DNA from: Orobanche coerulescens
Taxonomy: Eukaryota; Streptophyta; Magnoliopsida; Lamiales; Orobanchaceae
Assembly: GCA_033398695.1 (NCBI GenBank)
Contig: JAWKAU010000250.1
Location: forward strand, 1 to 64,000
Length of the DNA stretch: 64,000 nucleotides
Direction: 5' to 3'
The position numbers and the translations under genes are program-made. Positions within the stretch are counted from its first letter, which is position 1; each line of letters opens with the position of its first letter. The notes beneath the pieces are model-generated. The model was not told the origin of the DNA. It did no database searches and worked only from the letters and a program-made list of their open reading frames with translations. Of this stretch, positions 50,563-60,765 are shown one piece after another.

Positions 50563-53500
50563 GGATCCACAGGTGATAGACTCTTGCAAACAACAAAATC
50601 TCATCACGGGGAAATTTTGGATTCCGATTCTTAATCGATATTTGATCGCATAAAGTTATAGGTCTTCGAATAAGGTTTCTAACGCTTCAAGAATCGTCCC
50701 AATCGGATAAGTAACGAAGGAGATATGGTCAAAACAGTTTCTGGTAAAAGTGAGGCCACGACGACGCAATTAGAGGAGGCCCCCGATGAGCTTCTTTTTC
50801 CGGCACATGCCACCGTTTCGGTAATATCTCCTTCGTTATTTATCGGATTGGGTCGATTCTTGATGCTATGGGAGGCTAATTCAAAGGCCTACGACATGGG
50901 GTGAGATCGATACGATAATCGTCAATTTTGTGGACACTTCCGGATGTTTTTTGCCGTTTCTCAATTGGTGTTCCTCCATTGTTTTGGCCATATCTCCTTC
51001 GTTATTCGTCCGATTGGGTCGAATCAAGCGGCGTTGGAAATATTATTCAAATTACTATAGATCTAAAAAATCAAAATAGAAATTTGACTCCCGGATTCAT
51101 GGTGAGAGGCTCAAATAAAAGGAAGGGCACATTCTGGGATATATTCGGTAGATCCACATGTGATAGACTCTTGCAAATAACAAAATCTCATCACGGGACA
51201 CGATAAATAAATATCCGTGCAATCCTGGACAAAAAAATTGAATTTTTATTTCGGAAATTTTTCAGGCAATTTTCCCTAGGGGTACCTCTAGGAGAAATGA
51301 TCGAAAGTTGGAAATTTTGGATTCCGATTCGTAATCGATATTTGATCGCATAAAGTTATAGGTCTTCGAATATGGTTTCTAACGCTTCGAGAATCGTCCC
51401 AATCGGATAAGTAACGAAGGAGATATGGTCAAAACAGTTTCTGGTAAAAGTGAGGCCACGACGACGCAATTAGAGGAGGCCCCCGATGAGCTTCTTTTTC
51501 CGGCACATGCCACCGTTTCGGTAATATCTCCTTCGTTATTTATCGGATTGGGTCGATTCTTGTTTTGGCCATATCTCCTTCGTTATTCGTCCGATTGGGT
51601 CGAATCAAGTGGCGTTGGAAATATTATTAAAATTACTATAGATCTAAAAAATCAAAATCGAAATTTGACTCCCGGATTCATGGTGAGAGGCTCAAATAAA
51701 AGGAAGGGCACATTATGGGATATATTCGGTGGATCCACATGTGATAGACTCTTGCAAATAACAAAATCTCATCACGGGACACGATAAATAAATATCCGTG
51801 CAATCCTGGACAAAAAAATTGAATTTTTATTTCGGAAATTTTTCAGGCGATTTTCCCTAGGGGTACCTCTAGGAGAAATGATCGAAAGTTGGAAATTTTG
51901 GATTCCGATTAAATGTCGATATTTGATCGCATAAAGTAATAGGTCTTGAATAAGGTTTCTAGCTGAGAATCGTCCCAATCGGATAAGTAACGAAGGAGAT
52001 ATGGTCAAAACAGTTTCTGGTAAAAGTGAGGCCACGACGACGCAATTAGAGGAGGCCCCGATGAGCTTCTTTTTCCGGCACATGCCACCGTTTCGGTAAT
52101 ATCTCCTTCGTTATTTATCGGAATGGGTCGATTCTTGATGCTATGGGAGGCTAATTCAAAGGCCTACGACATGGGGTGAGATCGATACGATAATCGTCAA
52201 TTTTGTGGACACTTCCGGATGTTTTTTGCCGTTCCTCAATTGCTGTTCCTCCATTGTTTTGGCCATATCTCCTTCGTTATTCGTCCGATTGGGTCGAATC
52301 AAGCGGAGTTGGAAAGATTATTCAAAGTACTATACATCTAAAAAATCAAAATCGAAATTTGACTCTCGGATTCATGGTCAGAGGCTCAAATAAAAAGAAG
52401 GGCACATTCTGGGATATATTCGGTGGATCCACAGGTGATAGACTCTTGCAAATAACAAAATCTCATCACGGGACACTATAAATAAATATCCGTGCAATCC
52501 TGGACAAAAAAATTGAATTTTTATTTCGAAAATTTTTCAAGCGATTTTCCCTAGGGGTACCCCTAGGGGAAATGATCGAAAGTTGGAAATTTTGGATTCT
52601 GATTCGTAATCAATATTTGATCACATAAAGTTATAGGTCTTCGAATAAGGTTTCTAACGCTTTGAGAATCGTCCCAATCGGATAATTAACGAAGGAGATA
52701 TGGTCAAAACATTTTCTGGTAAAAGTGAGGCCACGACGACGCAATTAGAGGAGGCCCCGATGAGCTTCTTTGTCCGGCACATGCCACCGTTTCGGCAATA
52801 TCTCCTTCGTTATTTATCAGATTGGGTCGATTCTTGCTGCGAGGGGAGGATTTCGGTAATATCTCCTTCGTTATTTATCGGATTTGATCGATTCTTGATG
52901 CTATGGGAGGCTAATTCAAAGGCCTACGACATGGGGTGAGATCGATACGATAATCGTCAATTTTGTGGACACTTAGAATGTTTTTTGCCGTTTCTCAACT
53001 GCTGTTCCTCCATTGTTTTGGCCATATCTCCTTCGTTATTCGTCCGATTGGGTCGAATCAAGAGGAGTTGGAAAGATTATTCAAAGTACTATACATCTAA
53101 AAAATCAAAATCGAAATTTGACTCTCGGATTCATGGTGAGAGGCTCAAATAAAAAGAAGGGCACATTCTGGGATATATTCGGTGGATCCACAGGTGATAG
53201 ACTCTTGCAAATAACAAAATCTCATCACGGGACACTATAAATAAATATCCGTGCAATCCTGGACAAAAAAATTGAATTTTTATTTCGAAAATTTTTCAGG
53301 CGATTTTCCCTAGGGGTACCCCTAGGGGAAATGATCGAAAGTTGGAAATTTTGGATTCTGATTCGTAATCGATATTTGATGACATAAAGTTATAGGTCTT
53401 CGAATAAGCTTCTAACGCTTCGAGAATCGTCCCAATCGGATAAGTAACGAAGGAGATATGGTCAAAACAGTTTCTGGTAAAAGTGAGGCCACGACGACGC

Positions 53501-56500
53501 AATTAGAGGAGGCCCCCGATGAGCTTCTTTTTCCAGCACATGCCACCGTTTCGGTAATATCTCCTTCGTTATTTATCGGATTGGGTCGATTCTTGTTTTG
53601 GCCATATCTCCTTCGTTATTCGTCCGATTGGGTCGAATCAAGTGGCGTTGGAAATATTATTAAAATTACTATAGATCTAAAAAATCAAAATCGAAATTTG
53701 ACTCCCGGATTCATGGTGAGAGGCTCAAATAAAAGGAAGGGCACATTATGGGATATATTCGGTGGATCCACATGTGATAGACTCTTGCAAATAACAAAAT
53801 CTCATCACGGGACACGATAAATAAATATCCGTGCAATCCTGGACAAAAAAATTGAATTTTTATTTCGGAAATTTTTCAGGCGATTTTCCCTAGGGGTACC
53901 TCTAGGAGAAATGATCGAAAGTTGGAAATTTTGGATTCCGATTCGTAATCGATATTTGATCGCATAAAGTAATAGGTCTTCGAATAAGGTTTCTAACGCT
54001 TCGAGAATCGTCCCAATCGGATAAGTAACGAAGGAGATATGGTCAAAACAGTTTCTGGTAAAAGTGAGGCCACGGCAGCGCAATTAGAGGAGGCCCCGAT
54101 GAGCTTCTTTTTCGGCACATGCCACCGTTTCGGTAATATCTCCTTCGTTATTTATCGGAATGGGTCGATTCTTGATTCTATGGGAGGCTAATTCAAAGGC
54201 CTACGACATGGGGTGAGATCGATACGATAATCGTCAATTTTGTGGACACTTCCGGATGTTTTTTGCCGTTCCTCAATTCTTTTCCTCCATTGTTTTGGCC
54301 ATATCTCCTTCGTTTTTCGTCCGATTGGGTGAATCAAGCGGAGTTGGAAAGATTATTCAAAGTACTATACATCTAAAAATCAAAATCGAAATTTGACTCT
54401 CGGATTCATGGTCGAGGCTCAAATAAAAAGAAGGGCACATTCAGGGATATATTCGGTGGATCCACAGGTGATAGACTCTTGCAAATAACAAAATCTCATC
54501 ACGGGACACTATAAATAAATATCCGTGCAATCTGGACAAAAAAATTGAATTTTTATTTGAAAATTTTTCAAGCGATTTTCCTAGGGGTACCTAGGGAAAT
54601 GATCGAAAGTTGGAAATTTTGGATTCTGATTCGTAATCAATATTTGATCACATAAAGTTATAGGTCTTCGAATAAGGTTTCTAACGCTTTGAGAATCGTC
54701 CCAATCGGATAATTAACGAAGGAGATATGGTCAAAACATTTTCTGGTAAAAGTGAGGCCACGACGACGCAATTAGAGGAGGCCCCGATGAGCTTCTTTGT
54801 CGGCACATGCCACCGTTTGGCAATATCTCCTTCGTTATTTATCGATTGGGTCGATTCTTGCTGCGAGGAGGATTTGGTAATATCTCCTTCGTTATTTATC
54901 GGATTTGATCGATTCTTGATGCTATGGGAGGCTAATTCAAAGGCCTACGACATGGGGTGAGATCGATACGATAATCGTCAATTTTGTGGACACTTCCGAA
55001 TGTTTTTTGCCGTTTCTCAACTGCTGTTCCTCCATTGTTTTGGCCATATCTCCTTCGTTATTCGTCCGATTGGGTCGAATCAAGAGGAGTTGGAAAGATT
55101 ATTCAAAGTACTATACATCTAAAAAATCAAAATCGAAATTTGACTCTCGGATTCATGGTGAGAGGCTCAAATAAAAAGAAGGGCACATTCTGGGATATAT
55201 TCGGTGGATCCACAGGTGATAGACTCTTGCAAATAACAAAATCTCATCACGGGACACTATAAATAAATATCCGTGCAATCCTGGAAAAAAAAATTGAATT
55301 TTTATTTCGAAAATTTTTCAAGCGATTTTCGCTAGGGGTACCCCTAGGGGAAATGATCGAAAGTTGGAAATTTTGGATTCTGATTCGTAATCAATATTTG
55401 ATCACATAAAGTTAAAGGTCTTCGAATAAGGTTTCTAACGCTTTGAGAATCGTCCCAATCGGATAAGTAACGAAGGATATATGGTCCTAATAATTTCTGG
55501 TAAAAATGAGGTCACGACGACGCAATTAGAGGAGGCCCCCGATGAGCTTCTTTTTCCGGCACATGCCACCGTTTCGGCAATATCTCCTTCGTTATTTATC
55601 GGATTGGGTCGATTCTTGATGCTATGGGAGGCTAATTCAAAGGCCTACGACATGGGGCGAGATCGATACGATAATCGTCAATTTTGTGGACACTTCCGGA
55701 TGTTTTTTGCCGTTTCTCAATTGCTGTTCCTCCACTGTTTTGGCCATATCTCCTTCGTTATTCGTCCGATTGGGTCTAATCAAGCGGCGTTGGAAAGATT
55801 ATTCAAAGTACTATAGATCTAAAAAATCAAAATCGAAATTTGACTCCCGGATTCATGGTGAGAGGCTCAAATAAAAGGAAGGGCACATTCTGGGATATAT
55901 TCTGTGGATCCACAGGTGATAGACTCTTGCAAATAACAAAATATCATCACGGAACACTATAAATAAATATCCGTGCAATCCTGGACAAAAAAATTGAATT
56001 TTTATTTCGAAAATTTTTCAGGCGATTTTCCCTAGGGGAAATGATCGAAAGTTGGAAATTTTGGATTCTGATTCGTAATCGATATTTGATCGCATAAAGT
56101 TATAGGTCTTCGAATAAGGTTTCTAACGCTTCGAGAATCGTCCCAATCGGATAAGTAACGAAGGATATTTGGTCAAAACAGTTTCTGGTAAAAGTGAGGC
56201 CACGACGACGCAATTAGAGGAGGCCCCCGATGAGCTTCTTTTTCCGGCACATGCCACCATTTCGGCAATATCTCCTTCGTTATTTATCGGATTGAGTGAT
56301 TCTTGATGCTATGGGAGGCTAATTCAAAGGCCTACGACATGGGTTTAGATCGATACGATAATCGTCAATTTTGTGGACACTTCCGGATGTTTTTTGCCGT
56401 TTCTCAATTGCTGTTCCTCCATTGTTTTGGCCATATCTCCTTCGTTATTCGTCCGATTGGGTCGAATCAAGCGGCGTTGTAAAGATTATTCAAATTACTA

Positions 56501-56591
56501 TAGATCTAAAAAATCAAAATCGAAATTTGACTCCCGGATTCATGGTGAGAGGCTCAAATAAAAGGAAGGGCACATTCAGGATATATTCGGT
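45785..56591 (+). repeat. Macro-duplicated segment, copy 2
   Basis: This is the partner of 31742-41947. It has one additional D unit (53184-53763), and its last duplication-bearing unit is beta where copy 1 has alpha. Shared rare variants include TACCGGAGGCCTCG at 48057 (TACGGAGGCCTCG at 34019), GTCCCGATCGG at 47982 (33944), and GGTCAGAGG at 52377 (38335). Confidence 0.82.
50563..56591 (+). repeat. Sub-array C, block 4: J-D-g-beta-D-g-beta-r-s
   Basis: Monomers: J 50563-51149, D 51150-51730, g 51731-52424, beta 52425-53183, D 53184-53763, g 53764-54457, beta 54458-55205, r 55206-55905, s 55906-56591. It matches block 2 monomer for monomer, except that the D unit missing there is present and the second duplication-bearing unit is beta rather than alpha. 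GGTCAGAGGCTC (near 52377) is shared only with 38335. The s unit carries GGGTTTAGATCG (56342), found again only at 63765. Confidence 0.83.
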
Positions 56592-57282
56592 GGATCCACA
56601 GGTGATAGACTCTTGCAAATAACAAAAAATCATAACGGGACACTATAAATTAATATCCGTGCAATCTGGACAAAAATTGAATTTTTATTTGAAAATTTTT
56701 CAGGCGATTTTCCCAAGGGTACCCCAGGGAAATGATCGAAAGTTGGAAATTTTGGATTCTGATTCGTAATCGATATTTGATGACATAAAGTTATAGGTCT
56801 TCGAATAAGGTTTCTAACGCTTCGAGAATCGTCCCAATCGGATAAGTAACGAAGGATATTTGGTCAAAACAGTTTCTGGTAAAAGTGAGGCCACGACGAC
56901 GCAATTAGAGGAGGCCCCCGATGAGCTTCTTTTTCCGGCACATGCCACCGTTTCGGCAATTTCTCCTTCGTTATTTATCGGATTGAGTGATTCTTGATGC
57001 TATGGGAGGCTAATTCAAAGGCCTACGACATGGGGTGAGATCGATACGATAATCGTCAATTTTGTGGACACTTCCGGATGTTTTTTGCCGTTTCTCAATT
57101 GCTGTTCCTCAATTGTTTTGGCCATATCTCCTTCGTTATTCGTCCGATTGGGTCGAAACAAGCGGCGTTGGAAAGATTATTCAAAATAATATAGATGTAA
57201 AAATCTAAATCGAAATTTGATTCCCGGATTCATGGTGAGAGGCTCAAATAAAAGGAAGGGCACATTCTGGGATATATTCGGC
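56592..57282 (+). repeat. Transitional monomer X (691 bp)
   Basis: The proximal half resembles s/t-type units (TTGATGACATAAAG, GGATTGAGTGATTC). The distal half already has subfamily-D markers: GGGTCGAAACAAGC, AAAATAATATAGATG, TTGATTCCCGG and GCGGATCTAC. It marks an internal recombination boundary between sub-array C and the divergent block. Confidence 0.75.
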
Positions 57283-60200
57283 GGATCTACAGGTGATAGA
57301 CTCTTGAAAATAACAAAATCTCATCACGGGACACTATAAATAAATATACGTGCAATCCTGGACAAAAAAATTGAATTTTTATTTCGAAAATTTTTCAGGT
57401 GATTTTCCCTAGGGGTACCCTAGGGGAAATGATCGAAAGTTGGAAATTTTGGATCCCGGTTCGTAATCGATATTTTATCACAGAAAGTTATAGGTCTTCG
57501 AATAAGGTTTCTAACGCTTCGAGAATCGTCCCAATCGGATAAGTAACGAAGGAGATATGGTCAAAGCAGATTTGGTAAAAGTGAGGCCACGGCGACGCAA
57601 TTAGAGGAGGCCGCCGATGAGCTTCTTTTTCCGGCACATGCCACCGTTTCGGCAATATCTCCTTCGTTATTTATCGGATTGGGTCGATTCTTGCTGATAT
57701 GGGTGGCTAATTCGAAGGCCTACGACATGGGGCGAGATCTATACGATAATCGTCAATTTTGTGGACACTTCGGGATTTTTTTTTCCTTTTATCAATTTGT
57801 GTTCCTCCTTTGTTTTGTCAATATCTCCTTCGTTATTCGTCCGTTTGGTTCGAAACAAGCGGCGTTGGAAAGAGTATTCAAAGTACTATAGATCTTAAAA
57901 ATCAAAATCGAAATTTGATTCCTGGATTCATGGTGAGAGGCTCAAATAAAAGGAAGGGCACATTAGGATATATTCGGCGGATCTACACGTGATAGACTCT
58001 TGCAAATAACAAAATCTCATCACGGGACACTATAAATAAATATACGTGCAATCTGGACAAAAAAATTGAATTTTTATTTGAAAATTTTTGGTGATTTTCC
58101 TAGGTACCCCTAGGGAAATGATCGAAAGTTGAAATTTTGGATCCGGTTCGTAATCAATATTTTATCACATAAAGTTATAGGTCTTGAATAAGTTTTCTAA
58201 CGCTATGAGAATCGTCCCAATCGGATAAGTAACGAAGGAGATATGGTCAAAACAGTTTCTGGTAAAAGTGAGGCCACGGCGACGCAATTAGAGGAGGCCC
58301 CCGATGAGCTTCTTTTTCCGGCACATGCCACCGTTTCGGCAATATCTCCTTCGTTATTTATCGGATTGGGTCGATTCTTGCTGATATGGGTGGCTAATTC
58401 GAAGGCCTACGACATGGGGCGAGATCGATACGATAATCGTCAATTTTGTGGACACTTCAGGATATTTTTTGCCGTTTCTCAATTGTTGTTCCTCCATTGT
58501 TTTGGCCATATCTCCTTCGTTATTCGTCCGATTGGGTCGAAACAAGCGGCGTTGGAAAGATTATTCAAAGTACTATAGATCTAAAAAATCAAAATCGAAA
58601 TTTGATTCCCGGATTCATGGTGAGAGGCTCAAATAAAAGGAAGGGCACATTCTGGGATATATTCGGCGGATCTACAGGTGATAGACTCTTGCAAATAACA
58701 AAATCTCATCACGGGACACTATAAATAAATATACGTGCAATCCTGGACAAAAAAATTGAATTTTTATTTCGAAAATTTTTCAGGTGATTTTCCCTAGGGG
58801 TACCCCCAGGGGAAATGATCGAAAGTTGGAAATTTTGGATCCCGGTTCGTAATCGATATTTTATCACATAAAGTTATAGGTATTCGAATAAGGTTTCTAA
58901 CGCTTCGAGAATCGTCCCAATCGGATAAGTAACGAAGGAGATATGGTCAAAACAGTTTCTGGTAAAAGTGAGGCCACGACGACGCAATTAGAGGAGGCCC
59001 CCGATGAGCTTCTTTTTCCGGCACATGCCACCGTTTCGGCAATATCTCCTTCGTTATTTATCGGATTGGGTCGATTCTTGCTGATATGGGTGGCTAATTC
59101 GAAGGCCTACGACATGGGGCGAGATCGATACGATAATCGTCAATTTTGTGGACACTTCCGGATGTTTTTTGCCGTTTCTCAATTGTTGTTCCTCCATTGT
59201 TTTGGCCATATCTCCTTCGTTATTCGTCCGATTGGGTCGAAACAAGCGGCGTTGGAAAGATTATTCAAATTACTATAGATCTAAAAAATCAAAATCGAAA
59301 TTTGATTCTTGGATTCATGGTGAGAGGCTCAAATAAAAGGAAGGGCACATTCTGGGATATATTCGGCGGATCTACACGTGATAGACTCTTGCAAATAACA
59401 AAATCTCATCACGGGACACTATAAATAAATATAAGTGCAATCCTGGACAAAAAAATTGAATTTTTATTTCGAAAATTTTTCAGGCGATTTTCCCTAGGGG
59501 TACCCCTAGGGGAAATGATCGAAAGTTGGAAATTTTGGATTCTGATTCGTAATCGATATTTGATGACATAAAGTTATAGGTCTTCGAATAAGGTTTCTAA
59601 CGCTTCGAGAATCGTCCCAATCGGATAAGTAACGAAGGATATTTGGTCAAAACAGTTTCTGGTAAAAGTGAGGCCACGACGACGCAATTAGAGGAGGCCC
59701 CCGATGAGCTTCTTTTTCCGGCACATGCCACCGTTTCGGCAATATCTCCTTCGTTATTTATCGGATTGGGTCGATTCTTGCTGATATGGGTGGCTAATTC
59801 GAAGGCCTACGACATGGGGCGAGATCGATACGATAATCGTCAATTTTGTGGACACTTCCGGATGTTTTTTGCCGTTTCTCAATTGCTGTTCCTCCATTGT
59901 TTTGGCCATATCTCCTTCGTTATTCGTCCGATTGGGTCGAAACAAGCGGCGTTGGAAAGATTATTCAAAATAATATAGATGTAAAAATCTAAATCGAAAT
60001 TTGATTCCCGGATTCATGGTGAGAGGCTCAAATAAAAGGAAGGGCACATTCTGGGATATATTCGGCGGATCTACACGTGATAGACTCTTGAAAATAACAA
60101 AATCTCATCACGGGACACTATAAATAAATATACGTGCAATCCTGGACAAAAAAATTGAATTTTTATTTCGAAAATTTTTCAGGTGATTTTCCCTAGGGGT

Positions 60201-60765
60201 ACCCCTAGGGGAAATGATCGAAAGTTGGAAATTTTGGATCCCGGTTCGTAATCGATATTTTATCACATAAAGTTATAGGTCTTCGAATAAGGTTTCTAAC
60301 TCTTCGAGAATCGTCCCAATCGGATAAGTAACGAAGGAGATATGGTCAAAACAGTTTCTGGTAAAAGTGAGGCCACGGCGACGCAATTAGAGGAGGCCCC
60401 CGATGAGCTTCTTTTTCCGGCACATGCCACCGTTTCGGCAATATCTCCTTCGTTATTTATCGGATTGGGTCGATTCTTGCTGATATGGGTGGCTAATTCG
60501 AAGGCCTACGACATGGGGCGAGATCGATACGATAATCGTCAATTTTGTGGACACTTCCGGATGTTTTTTGCCGTTTCTCAATTGCTGTTCCTCCATTGTT
60601 TTGGCCATATCTCCTTCGTTATTCGTCCGATTGGGTCGAAACAAGCGGCGTTGGAAAGATTATTCAAAATAATATAGATGTAAAAATCTAAATCGAAATT
60701 TGATTCCCGGATTCATAGTGAGAGGCTCAAATAAAAGGAAGGGCACATTCTTGGATATATTCGGT
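57283..60765 (+). repeat. Sub-array D: divergent 700-bp subfamily, five monomers
   Basis: Monomers: 57283-57978, 57979-58667, 58668-59367, 59368-60066, 60067-60765. Hallmarks are TGATATGGGTGGCTAATTCG, GGGTCGAAACAAGCGG, ATATACGTGC or ATATAAGTGC, and GGCGGATCT at the phasing site. In four units GGATCCCGG or GGATCCGG replaces GGATTCTG after the palindrome (57451, 58139, 58837, 60236), so the BamHI site has moved by about 170 bp. The unit at 59368 keeps the older GGATTCTG, which shows mixing. The last unit ends with J-introducing markers (CATTCTTGG, 60748). Confidence 0.87.
57765..57900 (+). other. Short patch of T-enriched substitutions
   Basis: Compared with the equivalent stretch at 58452-58587, this ~135-bp segment has many scattered substitutions, largely to T (CTTCCTTT for CCGTTTCT-type sequence, CCTCCTTTG for CCTCCATTG, TTTTGTCAATATC for TTTTGGCCATATC, CCGTTTGGTTCG for CCGATTGGGTCG). 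Substitution density is much higher than elsewhere in sub-array D, and the flanks are normal. Confidence 0.6.

Noticed and set aside
27739..56591. Describing sub-array C as two perfect 14-kb tandem units
   Set aside because: Only 31742-41947 and 45785-56591 match in register. The preceding ~4 kb have different alpha/beta classes and a different order (r-s versus D-g), so a simple two-copy model is too strong.
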